Source: Rhizobium sp. BT04
Lineage (GTDB): Bacteria > Pseudomonadota > Alphaproteobacteria > Rhizobiales > Rhizobiaceae
NCBI RefSeq assembly: GCF_030053135.1
Contig: NZ_CP125647.1
Span: 124,001 to 188,000 of the forward strand
Direction of reading: 5' to 3'
Length of the DNA stretch: 64,000 nucleotides
This document shows, in pieces, positions 1 through 9,288 of this stretch. The notes under the pieces are model-generated. The model saw only the letters and a list, made by a program, of their open reading frames with translations, was not told the origin of the DNA and searched no databases. The stretch's first letter is position 1, and every line of letters starts with the position of its first letter. Position numbers and translations under genes: made by a program.

Positions 1-1
1 C

Positions 2-847
2 CTGGATGACGTCTTTGCCCAAAGTGCCGCCGCCAATAAAGTGATGCGCGCCAACATCAGGCGGACCTTCGTCATCGTAGCCCTGATCGCCGTCCCTTCG
101 GTGCTCATCGTTTTCACCACCTGCATGCTGCTGACGTTCCATGAGCGTCGCATGGCCGACAGCCGGCTCAAGGCGCTGACGCAGCGGGTGATCGATACCC
201 AGGAAGAGGAGCGCGCCCGTCTTGCGCGCGAATTGCATGACGGCATTTCCCAGAATCTCGTCGGTGTGCGTTATGCGATGGATCTCGCCGGCCGCAAGGT
301 CAGGACCAATGTCGACGATGCGGCTGTCACCATCGACCGCGGCGTCGAGGCGCTGAACGGCGCGATCAAGGAAATCCGGCGGCTCTCGCATGATCTGCGC
401 CCGCGCGTGCTCGACGACCTCGGCCTGACGGCGGCGCTCGAGGCGCTATGTTATCATTTCGCCGAGCGGACGGGGATCGAGACGGAAATCGACGCTTCCG
501 CGTTCACCGACACGCTGAAAGCCGAAGCCAACACCGCGCTCTATCGCGTCGCGCAGGAAGCCTTCAACAATGTCGAGCGGCACGCGGGCGCCTCCCGGCT
601 CGCGGTCAAGCTCTGGAGCGACAATGGTCGCGCCCGTATGACGATATCCGACAACGGCGCGGGCTTCGACGGCAGCAAGGACGGCGCATCCGGCAGATCG
701 GGCCTCGGCCTGCGCAACATGCAGGAGCGGATGGCGCACTTCCGCGGCCTGTTGCTGATCAACAGCAGCGAGGCCGGTACGACGCTGACGGCGATGCTGC
801 CGAAATCGGCCAATCGTCCCGCCGACCGGCAGGCGGAAGCCGCATGA
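2..847 (+). CDS. mctS: Sensor histidine kinase MctS, 3' part (5' end outside window)
   Basis: NarX-type (HisKA_3) histidine kinase, open to the left edge. A membrane helix (VIVALIAVPSVLIVFTTCML) lies about 25 residues into the visible part and is preceded by residues that look like the end of a periplasmic sensor domain, so the GTG at 41 is probably internal. The H-box reads ARELHDGISQNLVG, the N-box YRVAQEAFNNVERHA and the G-box DNGAGF...GLGLRNM. The stop overlaps the start of the response regulator (ATGA). In R. leguminosarum the MctSR pair is required for expression of the adjacent monocarboxylate permease mctP, and the same gene order is seen here. The mctS name is inferred from that context. 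Confidence 0.85.
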   Translation: MDDVFAQSAAANKVMRANIRRTFVIVALIAVPSVLIVFTTCMLLTFHERRMADSRLKALTQRVIDTQEEERARLARELHDGISQNLVGVRYAMDLAGRKVRTNVDDAAVTIDRGVEALNGAIKEIRRLSHDLRPRVLDDLGLTAALEALCYHFAERTGIETEIDASAFTDTLKAEANTALYRVAQEAFNNVERHAGASRLAVKLWSDNGRARMTISDNGAGFDGSKDGASGRSGLGLRNMQERMAHFRGLLLINSSEAGTTLTAMLPKSANRPADRQAEAA

Positions 848-1515
848 CGGAACGCTCCAAGATCAAGGTGCTGCTGATCGACAATCATCCGCTGGTGCTC
901 GACGGGCTGAAGGCCGTGCTCGAAACATTCGACCATATCGAAGTCGCCGGCACTGCCGGGCTCGCCCAAACCGGGCTCGACATCGCCCGGCAGGTCCAGC
1001 CGCAGGTGGTGCTGATGGACATCAACATGCCGAAGCTCAGCGGCATCGATGCGATCGAACTGTTCAGGACCGAACTTCCGCAGACCCGCGTCGTGATGCT
1101 CTCCATGCATGACAGCCGCGAGTATATTTCCTCGTCGGTCATGCATGGCGCCGCCGGTTACGTCCTCAAAGACGTTTCGACCGACGAAATCGTCTCGGCC
1201 ATCGAAACCGTTGCCGACGGGGGCACCTATTTCTCGTCGGGCGTCTTCGACACGCTGATGGGTGAACGCGCGGAGGAGGGGAGCGATCCCTTGACGCCGC
1301 GTGAGCGTGACACTCTCGGACTGATCGTTGCCGGCAGGAGCAACCGCGAGATCGCCGAGGCGCTCGGGATAAGCTCCGCCACGGCCGAAACCCATCGCAA
1401 GAACCTCAAGAAAAAGCTTGGCATCGCAACGACGGCGGGCCTCATCCGCTATGCGCTCGACCATGGCATCGTCGCGAAAGTCGACGCGAATTCGCGCCTA
1501 CCCACTTCTGGGTAG
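844..1515 (+). CDS. mctR: Response regulator MctR, NarL/FixJ family
   Basis: A 223-residue two-component regulator. The receiver domain (about residues 5-120) has LLIDNHP at the acidic pocket, the phospho-acceptor Asp in VVLMDINMPK, and the conserved Lys in GYVLKDVS. A LuxR-type HTH follows (LTPRERDTLGLIVAGRSNREIAEALGIS...). The start ATG overlaps the mctS stop by four bases, implying translational coupling. The family context is activation of mctP in response to monocarboxylates. A perfect inverted repeat with NarL-like 7-2-7 spacing overlaps its stop codon and may be its own binding site. Confidence 0.88.
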   Translation: MTERSKIKVLLIDNHPLVLDGLKAVLETFDHIEVAGTAGLAQTGLDIARQVQPQVVLMDINMPKLSGIDAIELFRTELPQTRVVMLSMHDSREYISSSVMHGAAGYVLKDVSTDEIVSAIETVADGGTYFSSGVFDTLMGERAEEGSDPLTPRERDTLGLIVAGRSNREIAEALGISSATAETHRKNLKKKLGIATTAGLIRYALDHGIVAKVDANSRLPTSG

Positions 1516-1516
1516 G
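1497..1516. promoter_or_regulatory. Perfect 8-bp inverted repeat, candidate MctR site or mctSR terminator
   Basis: CCTACCCA, CTTC, TGGGTAGG: perfect 8-bp arms spanning the mctR stop codon. Read as heptamers it is TACCCAC-TT-CTGGGTA, which matches the 7-2-7 architecture of NarL-family operators. There is no T-run after it, so a pure terminator role is less obvious. Function is inferred. Confidence 0.45.
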
Positions 1517-1759
1517 CCCTGGCATTTCACCTTGGCACTCATCTTGTGGGGATGAAACCAGCGCCCTAGGACTCCATTCGCGGCTGGCCAAGTGCGAGCC
1601 GTTGGGAGGAATTCACATGCGTTACATCAGCTTCCGAACGTCTGGAAAAGCTCGAGCGACCCGAACCGGGCCTGCTGCCGCGGGCTGACAGACCTGCCTT
1701 CCACGCCGACAACTGGAACATGGCGACCGCCGCCCGCGGCGCCTGAAAGGTATCCCGAC

Positions 1760-1957
1760 ATGGAAAAACCACGTAGCAAGGCAGCGCTCTGGCTGCTGAT
1801 CATTCCCTATATCGGTCTGCTCTGGCCGCCATTTTACAATCTCCGCGAGCCGTCGCTTTTCGGCTTTCCCTTCTTCTACTGGTATCAGCTCCTCTGGGTG
1901 CCGATCACTGCGACGCTGACCTGGATCGCCTATCGGAGCACTCGCCATGACGACTGA
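1760..1957 (+). CDS. DUF3311 small membrane protein
   Basis: A 65-residue protein with two hydrophobic helices (about residues 9-24 and 36-58) and the DUF3311 pattern PYIGLLWPPFYN...FGFPFFYWYQLLWVP. DUF3311 proteins are typically encoded just before SSS-family symporters, as here: the last 11 bases overlap the start of mctP. It is probably a small accessory subunit or folding partner of the permease. The ATG was chosen because the conserved family sequence begins within a few residues; reading upstream in frame adds only low-complexity sequence. Role inferred from neighbourhood. Confidence 0.85.
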   Translation: MEKPRSKAALWLLIIPYIGLLWPPFYNLREPSLFGFPFFYWYQLLWVPITATLTWIAYRSTRHDD

Positions 1958-3422
1958 TATCAACGGCACGGCGCTGGCCGTCTTCATCTTCTTTTTCGCG
2001 CTCGTCACCGTCATGGGCTTCGTCGCCAGCCGCTGGCGCAAGCCCGAGACCCTCGCCCATATCGATGAATGGGGCCTCGGCGGTCGCAATTTCGGCACCT
2101 GGATCACCTGGTTCCTCGTCGGCGGCGATTTCTATACCGCCTATACCGTCATCGCCGTCCCGGCGCTGGTCTATACCGTCGGAGCCTACGGCTTCTTCGC
2201 GCTGCCCTATACCATCGTCGTCTATCCCTTCGTCTTCATGGTGATGCCGGTATTGTGGAAACGCGCCAAGGATTTCGGCTATGTGACGGCCGCCGACGTC
2301 GTCCATGGCCAATACGGATCGCGCGGTCTCGAACTCGCCGTGGCGGCAACGGGCGTCATCGCCACCATGCCTTATATCGCCCTCCAGCTCGTCGGCATGA
2401 CGGCGGTCCTGAAGGCGCTCGGGCTGCATGGCGAACTGCCGCTGGCGATCGCCTTCATCGTGTTGGCGCTCTACACCTACTCAGCCGGTCTGCGCGCGCC
2501 GGCGCTGATCGCCTTCGTCAAGGACATCATGATCTATATCGTGGTGATCGCAGCCGTCGCACTGATCCCGTCGAAACTTGGTGGTTACGCCAATGTCTTC
2601 GCTTCGGCCGATGCGGCTTTCCAGGCAAAGGGCTCCGGCAACCTGCTGCTCGGAGGCAACCAGTATGTCGCCTATGCCACGCTCGCCCTCGGTTCGGCGC
2701 TCGCAGCCTTCATGTATCCGCATACGCTGACGGGCATCTTTGCCTCCAACAGCGGCAAGACGATCCGCAAGAATGCGATCATGCTGCCTGCCTATACGCT
2801 GCTGCTCGGCCTTCTGGCATTGCTCGGCTATATGGGCCATGCCGCCAACCTGAAGCTCGACAGTGCCAATGACGTCGTTCCGACGTTGTTCAAGACGCTG
2901 TTTTCCGGCTGGTTCTCCGGCTTCGCCTTTGCGGCGATCGCCATCGGCGCGCTGGTGCCGGCGGCGGTGATGAGCATTGGCGCCGCCAATCTCTTCACCC
3001 GCAATTTCTGGAAGGCCTATGTCGATCCCAAAGTCAGCGATGCGGGCGAAGCCAAGGTCGCAAAGGTGACGTCGCTGGTGGTGAAGGTCGGCGCGCTTCT
3101 CGTCATCATCTTCCTGCCGACGCAGTTCGCCCTCGACCTGCAACTGCTCGGCGGCATCTGGATCCTGCAGACGCTGCCGGCGCTCGTCTTCGGTCTCTAT
3201 ACCAACTGGTTCCGTGCACCCGCTCTGCTTGCCGGTTGGTTCGTCGGCTTTTGCGGCGGCACCTTCCTCGTCTGGGATGCCGGTTGGAAGCCGCTGCACC
3301 TGATCAGCCTCGGCGGCGAACCCTTCACCGTCTATACCGGACTGCTGGCGCTTGCGGCAAATATCGGCGTCGCGGTCGTGGTCAACGCGCTGCTTCCGGC
3401 CAAAGCGCCGGTCCGGGCGTAA
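1947..3422 (+). CDS. mctP: Monocarboxylate permease MctP, sodium:solute symporter superfamily
   Basis: A 491-residue integral membrane protein with about 13 hydrophobic segments and SSS-family features near the N-terminus (EWGLGGRNFGTWITWFLVGGDFYTAYT). It matches the MctP subfamily known from R. leguminosarum, which imports lactate, pyruvate, propionate and alanine and may be proton- rather than sodium-coupled. It lies directly after mctS, mctR and the DUF3311 gene, overlapping the latter by 11 bases. A strong hairpin follows 9 bases after the stop. Confidence 0.9.
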   Translation: MTTDINGTALAVFIFFFALVTVMGFVASRWRKPETLAHIDEWGLGGRNFGTWITWFLVGGDFYTAYTVIAVPALVYTVGAYGFFALPYTIVVYPFVFMVMPVLWKRAKDFGYVTAADVVHGQYGSRGLELAVAATGVIATMPYIALQLVGMTAVLKALGLHGELPLAIAFIVLALYTYSAGLRAPALIAFVKDIMIYIVVIAAVALIPSKLGGYANVFASADAAFQAKGSGNLLLGGNQYVAYATLALGSALAAFMYPHTLTGIFASNSGKTIRKNAIMLPAYTLLLGLLALLGYMGHAANLKLDSANDVVPTLFKTLFSGWFSGFAFAAIAIGALVPAAVMSIGAANLFTRNFWKAYVDPKVSDAGEAKVAKVTSLVVKVGALLVIIFLPTQFALDLQLLGGIWILQTLPALVFGLYTNWFRAPALLAGWFVGFCGGTFLVWDAGWKPLHLISLGGEPFTVYTGLLALAANIGVAVVVNALLPAKAPVRA

Positions 3423-3431
3423 GATGAAAAC

Positions 3432-3459
3432 GCGAAGGGCAGCACACGCTGCCCTTCGC
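3432..3459. terminator. Hairpin between convergent mctP and chemoreceptor gene
   Basis: A 12-bp perfect stem (GCGAAGGGCAGC / GCTGCCCTTCGC) with a four-base ACAC loop. It lies between two convergent genes and has no strong T-run on either side. It is probably a bidirectional transcription end or mRNA-stabilising structure. Confidence 0.65.
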
Positions 3460-3499
3460 AATCGCCGTCCAGCGGAAGCTGGAGAGAAATCAGTGCGAC

Positions 3500-5464
3500 T
3501 TAAAACTCTTCCCAATCGCCGGCCAGGGCCGCATTGCCGTTCGACTGGAACGACTTGCCCACTTTGGCAATCATCTGGCGGGCGGGCGAGGAAACGGGCT
3601 GAGCATGTTGTGCCGCGGCTGCGGGCTGCGATATGCGCCTGGGTGCCGCCACAGCGCCCCCAATGCTGAACTGGCCCAGGAGCTGGAACAGCGCATCGGC
3701 TTCCTTGGCGAGGTTATGGGCGGCGGCTGTCGCCTCTTCCACCATGGCGGCGTTCTGCTGCGTGCCCTGATCCATCCTGTTGACCGCGGTGTTGATCTCC
3801 TTCAGCCCCGTTGCCTGCTCTTGCGAAGCGCCGACGATGGCGCCGACATTGCCGTCGACCTGCTGCACCTGTGCGACGATCTCTTTCAGCGCTTTGCCGG
3901 TCTCGCCGACCAGGGCCACGCCGCTTTTCACATGGCCGTTCGAAGCATTGATCAGTTCCTTGATTTCCTTCGCGGCCTTGGCGGAACGTTGCGCCAATTC
4001 ACGCACTTCCTGGGCAACGACGGCGAAACCCTTGCCTGCTTCACCGGCGCGGGCGGCTTCGACACCGGCATTCAGCGCAAGCAGGTTGGTCTGGAAGGCG
4101 ATCTCATCGATGACGCCGATAATGCTGCCGATTTCAGTGGCGGAGGATTCGATCTTGCCCATGGCATCGACCGCGTCCTGAACGACGTTGCCCGAGCGTT
4201 CCGCGCTGTCCTTGGTCTTACGAACGAGCTGTCCTGCTTCCTGCGCCCTGCTGCTCGAGTCGGCGACGGTGGTGGTGATCTCTTCCAGGGCGGCGGCGGT
4301 TTCCTCGACGGAGGCGGCCTGCTGTTCGGTTCGCTTGGCGAGATCGTCCGAGGAGGATCGGATCTCCTGTGCGCCGGCGGCGATGGCGCTGGCGTTCTGG
4401 GCAACCTTCTGCATCGCAGCGCGGAGCTTTTCGACCGCGGTATTGAAGTCGGCTCTGAGCTTTTCCAGAGTCGGGATGAACGGCGTGTCGATCTGCTGCG
4501 TCAGGTCGCCGTTGGCCAGCGCCTGCAATGCAGTGCCGAGCTGGCCGACGGCCAGGTCCGTCTGCTCGGCAAGAGTGCGGCGTTCATCGGCATCCTGCTC
4601 GAGCCGATGCCGTTCCGCGACAGCTCTCTTGGCCTCCGTGTCGGCTTCCCGCTCGGCCTTTGCCGAGATGGCGTCGCGCAAGCCGGCCACAGCGCGCGCA
4701 AGCTTGCCGATTTCATCGCCCCGCGCTTCGAGACGACGATCGCCGTCGAGATTGCCCTCCGCCATCGCCTTCAGCGAAAGTTGCAGTTTTGCCAGCGGGC
4801 CAACGATCGTGCGCGCGGTAATCGCAGCGGCGACGATCGAAAGAAGTGCAGCGATGCCCAGTGCCGTCAGCACGACCGGCTTGAAGCCGCTTGCCGTGCT
4901 GCGAACCTCGCCGCCGATCGATTTGTTCAGCGCTTCCTGATAGTCGATGAATTTGTTGATGGCACCCAGCCACGCAACGAAGGCCGGCCTCGCCTGTTCG
5001 AGCAGGATCTTGCGGGCCGCCTCGCCGTCGCCCTTCTCCTGCAGCGCAATGATCTGAGCGACCAGCGGATTGGTTTTCGCCTGTATGTCGGCGATCTCGC
5101 CGAGAATGGTCTTTTCCTGATCCGTCGCACCGGCAGGAGATGCAACCATGTCCGCCATGCGCTTTTCGTTCTCGGCGTAGGACGCTGCCAGCTTTTCGAT
5201 CAATGCCTCGGCGCTCTTCCGTTCATCGGCAGAGGTCACCAGAGTGACGTCGCGAATGGCAATCGCCCGATCGTGCACGCTGCCGCGATAGTTGATGGCA
5301 AATCGCTGCTTGACGCTGTTGACGTCGTTGATCGTTCCAAGATTGCTGTTGATCTCAGCAACCTGCACCGCCGAATAGATGCTCAGGCCGGCCATCAGCA
5401 AGATCAGGAAACTGAAACCAAGGGCGAGACGCACCGCGATCCCGAAACTCTTAATGCTCTTCAT
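3500..5464 (-). CDS. Methyl-accepting chemotaxis protein
   Basis: A 654-residue transmembrane chemoreceptor. TM1 is near residues 10-32, followed by a helical periplasmic domain (about 33-195) and TM2 (about 197-218). HAMP segments follow, then the signalling domain with the conserved hairpin tip [21 protein letters not shown]. The protein ends in DWEEF, the type of C-terminal pentapeptide that tethers CheR/CheB methylation enzymes. The ATG at 5464 was chosen because GGAGG sits six bases before it; a GTG two codons upstream would have no spacing. The ligand cannot be told from sequence. No che genes are nearby, so it is an orphan receptor. Confidence 0.92.
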   Translation of the reverse strand: MKSIKSFGIAVRLALGFSFLILLMAGLSIYSAVQVAEINSNLGTINDVNSVKQRFAINYRGSVHDRAIAIRDVTLVTSADERKSAEALIEKLAASYAENEKRMADMVASPAGATDQEKTILGEIADIQAKTNPLVAQIIALQEKGDGEAARKILLEQARPAFVAWLGAINKFIDYQEALNKSIGGEVRSTASGFKPVVLTALGIAALLSIVAAAITARTIVGPLAKLQLSLKAMAEGNLDGDRRLEARGDEIGKLARAVAGLRDAISAKAEREADTEAKRAVAERHRLEQDADERRTLAEQTDLAVGQLGTALQALANGDLTQQIDTPFIPTLEKLRADFNTAVEKLRAAMQKVAQNASAIAAGAQEIRSSSDDLAKRTEQQAASVEETAAALEEITTTVADSSSRAQEAGQLVRKTKDSAERSGNVVQDAVDAMGKIESSATEIGSIIGVIDEIAFQTNLLALNAGVEAARAGEAGKGFAVVAQEVRELAQRSAKAAKEIKELINASNGHVKSGVALVGETGKALKEIVAQVQQVDGNVGAIVGASQEQATGLKEINTAVNRMDQGTQQNAAMVEEATAAAHNLAKEADALFQLLGQFSIGGAVAAPRRISQPAAAAQHAQPVSSPARQMIAKVGKSFQSNGNAALAGDWEEF

Positions 5465-6130
5465 TCGCACCCTCCGTCGTGTGGGCGAGGTTTGTTGAAA
5501 CGCGTCTGGCCGCCAGGGTTGCTCGTCATATCTCGTTCAAATGCGAGGCCCTCGATCTGTCCCCGAAAGGCGCCTTTGCGCGCCAGAACGATGCCATTGG
5601 CATGCGCTGTGCGCGTTTACCCTATGAGTGCGCGGAGCCATCGCGCCCAAGATGCGAGGCGGTGCGTCAAAGTAACAACGTCGATATCTGCTAGATTTCG
5701 GGGGCCTGGGACGCCATCATGGCGCAGGTGACGATCCTGAGACCGTCGCTCCGACATCAAAAATTTTAAGGGAATATATTTTAGAGAGTGTAAACGACGC
5801 CGACAGGGCATCATTCTTCCGCGCCTTTTGGATATTTCGTTGGAATTTTTTGCGCAAAATGGCCAAATCCTCGGAACAAGAAGAGTATGATAAGTTGCTT
5901 TGCACAACTGCCGTACATCTTATGTTGCAAAGCTGGACGGCTTTACTCTTCCTGCACCCGATTCGAACAATGATCTCGGGGAACGACTGGTGACACTCGC
6001 GAATCTTTTTGGATGCGCTGCGCGAGTGCAGACGATGCTCGACGACAAAGTTGGCGGCTTGTTAAGCGCAACGCTTTGAGAATTGTTAGAAGTTCTCATC
6101 GACTATGCGGCGCGAAAAGGAATTGGCAGA
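5465..6130. other. Intergenic region, no gene seen
   Basis: About 660 bases between divergent genes (chemoreceptor leftward, TPR-GGDEF rightward). The middle (about 5755-5960) is clearly more AT-rich than its surroundings and probably holds promoters. It contains the inverted repeat GCTTTGCA (5899-5906) / TGCAAAGC (5928-5935) separated by 21 bases, which could be a regulator site. Open frames here are short and show no recognisable protein. Confidence 0.5.
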
Positions 6131-7807
6131 GTGGCACGACGGGCTTCTTCCGAGTCAAAGCATGACGAGAACCTGGCAGCAAGCTGGCAGGAACTGCTCG
6201 ACAGGGCCGTGCACCTGGACTGGGAATGCCGCACCGGCGAAGCGCTCGATACCGCGGAGGCGGCCTATGAAGCCGCGCTCGAGACGGGCAATATTGCCGG
6301 CGCCTTGCGCGCCTCGCATCGCCTCGCACTCATTCATTTCAACAAGGAGGCCCTCGCGGAAGGCCTGAAGATCTGCCTGCGCGCCGAGACGTGGCTCAGA
6401 TATTGCCAGGATCAAGCTGCCATCATTTCCCTGCAATCGGTCCATGGCGGCATTCTCGTGGCGCTCGGCGATCTGGAAACCGGCTTCGCCTTGCTGATCG
6501 ACTGCCAGAAGCGCACCAAGACCTGCACGGATCCGCTGGCCAATTGGCGGGCGCGGACCGCCTACGCGGTGGCGCTGTTCGATTCAAACGACTTCGATCG
6601 CGCAGCCGAGGCCGCGGCCGACAGCTTGATTTATGCCGAGACGAGCGGCCTGGCGAAAGGCTCGGTGCTGATCGCCCGCTCGATTACCGGTCGTATGGCA
6701 GCGCGCGCGCTCGGCGAACATCGCCTGGCAGGACGGGAGGTCGACAATGTCCTGCTTGCTTGCACGGAAGAGCAACTGCGTTCGATTCTGACGGAGGCCG
6801 AAGCCGAAGACCTGAGCTATGAGATCGCTGAATGCCATTGCTATCTCGGGCTTCTGGCATGGACGCGCGGCGAAGATGCCGCTGCGGCAGCTCGTTATAT
6901 AGCGGCCATCGGCGCCTCTCGCGTCGCGGGGGATGACGTTTTGTTAGCGGAAACCTCCTACTGGTACGCCTTTCTTCTGGCAGGGCAGCGCTCTTTTAGC
7001 GAGGCCGTGTCGCTGCTTGCCGCCATCGAGGCGATGGAGCCGGTTCTGGCCGTGCCGCGCATGAAGCTACGCCATTTCGACATGCGCTTCCGGATTGCCG
7101 AAATGGCCGACGACTGGAAGGCGGCCTTTGACTATCACAAGATCTATCATGAACTGGTGGTGGAGGATTATCAGCGGTTGGCCTCGGCACGCGCCCATAC
7201 GATGAAGCTTGCGCTCGATCTGGAGACGATGCGCCGCAAGGAAGACAGCGCCCGTCTGGAGCGTGAGCGCCTGCTGGAGGAAAACTTGCGGCTTGCCTCC
7301 GAACAGCGCGAGGCCGTGCTGGCGTCGCGCACCGATCCGCTGACCGGGCTCGGCAATCGGCGCGAATTGCAGCTACGGTGCAGGGAATGGGTTGAAAGCG
7401 GCGTGACGCATGCGGCCCTGCTGCTGGTCGACATCGACCATTTCAAACGCATCAACGACATCTTTTCTCATTCCATCGGCGATATCGTTCTGCGCCAGGT
7501 TGCCGACTTGCTGGGCACCGCCGGAGCGAAAGGCAGCCTGGCGATCCGCATGGGCGGCGAGGAATTCCTGCTTCTGCTTCCCGGCACGACAGCCGGACAC
7601 GCCTTTGCCGATGCCGAGCGGCTGCGCCTGCTAGTGCAGAACCACGAATGGTCGCAGGTGGCCTCGAAGCTTGGCGTCACCTGTTCCATCGGTCTGGCGG
7701 ATTGGTCTTTGGCCGATAATCTGGAGATCGCTCTGCAAGTGGCGGATGCCAACCTCTATGTCGCCAAGAATGCCGGCCGCAACCGAAGCATCGCGACAGC
7801 GATCTAG
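6131..7807 (+). CDS. TPR-containing diguanylate cyclase (GGDEF)
   Basis: A 558-residue soluble protein. Residues 1 to about 370 are helical TPR-like repeats (EALDTAEAAYEAALETG, NIAGALRASHRLALIHF), then a coiled coil (about 365-420), then a GGDEF domain with GGEEF at 475-479. The RxxD inhibitory site five residues before GGEEF is absent (AKGS instead), so product inhibition may be lacking. No signal peptide or membrane helix is present, so it is cytosolic. The start is uncertain: GTG 6131 has AAAAGGA nine bases upstream, while a TTG at 6083 would add 16 residues with a poor ribosome site. The input signal is unknown. Confidence 0.82.
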   Translation: MARRASSESKHDENLAASWQELLDRAVHLDWECRTGEALDTAEAAYEAALETGNIAGALRASHRLALIHFNKEALAEGLKICLRAETWLRYCQDQAAIISLQSVHGGILVALGDLETGFALLIDCQKRTKTCTDPLANWRARTAYAVALFDSNDFDRAAEAAADSLIYAETSGLAKGSVLIARSITGRMAARALGEHRLAGREVDNVLLACTEEQLRSILTEAEAEDLSYEIAECHCYLGLLAWTRGEDAAAAARYIAAIGASRVAGDDVLLAETSYWYAFLLAGQRSFSEAVSLLAAIEAMEPVLAVPRMKLRHFDMRFRIAEMADDWKAAFDYHKIYHELVVEDYQRLASARAHTMKLALDLETMRRKEDSARLERERLLEENLRLASEQREAVLASRTDPLTGLGNRRELQLRCREWVESGVTHAALLLVDIDHFKRINDIFSHSIGDIVLRQVADLLGTAGAKGSLAIRMGGEEFLLLLPGTTAGHAFADAERLRLLVQNHEWSQVASKLGVTCSIGLADWSLADNLEIALQVADANLYVAKNAGRNRSIATAI

Positions 7808-7837
7808 ATCGAAGATGGAAGGAATCCCCCTGCTGCT

Positions 7838-8908
7838 TCAGCCGCGCAACAGCGGCAGAAGCTGATCGCCCTGCCGCCTGATCTCGGAGAGATAGGGCGT
7901 ATCGGACAACACGAAATGGGTGATACCGAGATCCTGGTATTTGCGTAGCGAGCGGGCGACATCCACCGCCGAACCGACCAGCCAGGTGGTGCCGGCGCCA
8001 CCGCCGCCGAACTTGCCCGGCGCGGTATAGAGATTGTCGTCGAGGACGTCGCCGCGCTCATAAAGCGCGAGCAGTCGCTGCTGGCCGACGGCGAGCACGC
8101 GCTGGTGGTCGTGCCAGCCGGCCCCCTTGCTTCCGGCCATCTCCGCGACCTTCGCCTCGGCATCGGCCCAGGCCTGTTCCGTGGTGTCGCGGACCAGCGT
8201 CGTGATCCGCAGGCCGAATTCCAGCGGCGGGAGGTCGCGGTCCAGTTCCCGGCTCAAGGCCTTGAGCCGGTCGATCCGCTCGCGGACGCCGTCGAGCGGC
8301 TCACCCCAGAAGAGCTGGACATCGGCCTCGCTTGCGGCCACCCGCTCGGCCGCCTCCGAGGCGCCGCCGAAATAGAATTTCGGGTGGCGACGGTCGCCAC
8401 GGACCTCGATGCGCGGCACCACGGTGGATTCGGCGACCCGGAAGTGCTCACCTGCCGAGGTGACGTTTTCTTCGGTCCACAGTCTGCGGACCAGCCGCAT
8501 GAACTCCCTGGTCCTGCTATAACGATGCGCCTGATCGCCCTCGCTGTCGCCGTAGGCGGCCAAGTCGTCCTTGCCCGAGACGATATTGATCCGCACCCGC
8601 CCGCCGGTCAGGTGATCCAGCGTCGCCGCCGCGGAGGCGAAATTCGCCGGCCGCCAGTAACCCGGGCGGATCGCAATCAGCGGCTCGAAGGTGGTGGTCC
8701 GCGCGGCAAGCGAGGCCGCGACGGTGAAGGTGTCCGGCCGGCCCCAACCGGTGCCGATGAGCGCACCCTTCCAGCCATGCTCTTCCAGCGCCCGCGCGTG
8801 GCTGGTCAGCGTATCCAGGCTGTTGTGATTGTCGACGGCGGAATCGCCGCGATGGCCGGGTCTGACATCGTTGGGAATATACCAGAGAAATTCGGAATGA
8901 GTGCTCAT
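7838..8908 (-). CDS. LLM-class flavin-dependent monooxygenase, SsuD-like
   Basis: A 356-residue TIM-barrel luciferase-like protein of the alkanesulfonate monooxygenase group. Family landmarks include EEHGWKGALIGTGWGRPDTF, the phosphate-binding segment HLTGGRVRINIVSGKD, and YGDSEGDQAHRYSRTREFM. SsuD enzymes use FMNH2 and O2 to release sulfite from sulfonates. No ssuA/B/C/E genes flank it, so the substrate may be another sulfonate or organosulfur compound. About 380 bases upstream are non-coding and AT-rich near 9060-9110, probably its promoter. Confidence 0.82.
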   Translation of the reverse strand: MSTHSEFLWYIPNDVRPGHRGDSAVDNHNSLDTLTSHARALEEHGWKGALIGTGWGRPDTFTVAASLAARTTTFEPLIAIRPGYWRPANFASAAATLDHLTGGRVRINIVSGKDDLAAYGDSEGDQAHRYSRTREFMRLVRRLWTEENVTSAGEHFRVAESTVVPRIEVRGDRRHPKFYFGGASEAAERVAASEADVQLFWGEPLDGVRERIDRLKALSRELDRDLPPLEFGLRITTLVRDTTEQAWADAEAKVAEMAGSKGAGWHDHQRVLAVGQQRLLALYERGDVLDDNLYTAPGKFGGGGAGTTWLVGSAVDVARSLRKYQDLGITHFVLSDTPYLSEIRRQGDQLLPLLRG

Positions 8909-9181
8909 GCGGTGCTGCAGATCTGCGTGGTTGGAAGAAGGAAAGGGAGGAGGGCCTTCCCGATCATCTGACTGCCTGTGTCGCCAGCACCCGAAGCGAC
9001 GTCATCGTCTATCTTCCCGTTTCGGATTGCTGGCAGCAGGAACGATGCGCGGTAAAATGAGGCATTATCTACAAAACATATAGACTATTTGATTTAATAA
9101 TGGCGCCGCTTGTGAAAAATTGTCCCAAAGGTCGGACAGCTGGAACCATCGCGCCCGCAGGACTGGCAGTGTCCTGATACG
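8909..9181. other. Intergenic region, promoter side of the SsuD-like gene
   Basis: No credible gene. It includes an AT-rich stretch (about 9057-9105) that could carry the promoter of the leftward monooxygenase gene. It ends at the terminator of the gene to the right. Confidence 0.4.
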
Positions 9182-9213
9182 AAAAGGGCCCGCGACACTC
9201 GTCGCAGGCCCTT
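9182..9213 (-). terminator. Rho-independent terminator of the sugar-transport operon
   Basis: On the minus strand: a 13-bp stem (AAGGGCCTGCGAC / GTCGCGGGCCCTT, one G-U pair) with a GAGT loop and a T4 tail. It is placed about 75 bases after the stop of the leftward 112-residue gene and ends that transcript. Confidence 0.8.
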
Positions 9214-9288
9214 ATGGATTGTCCAACCCATACTCTGATCCAACGGCGACAGCTTCCATCGCTCCAGCAGCCCCGGAAGCGCCTGATG

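Noticed and set aside
1532..1547. Sigma-54-like -24/-12 element (TTGGCAC then TTGT) upstream of DUF3311-mctP
   Set aside because: The -12 element reads GT instead of the essential GC, and MctR lacks the AAA domain of sigma-54 activators. A sigma-70-type promoter is more likely.
3605..5731. Very long open frame (over 700 codons) opposite the chemoreceptor gene
   Set aside because: It has no recognisable domains and is the antisense of a clear chemoreceptor. Long antisense frames are common in this high-GC sequence.
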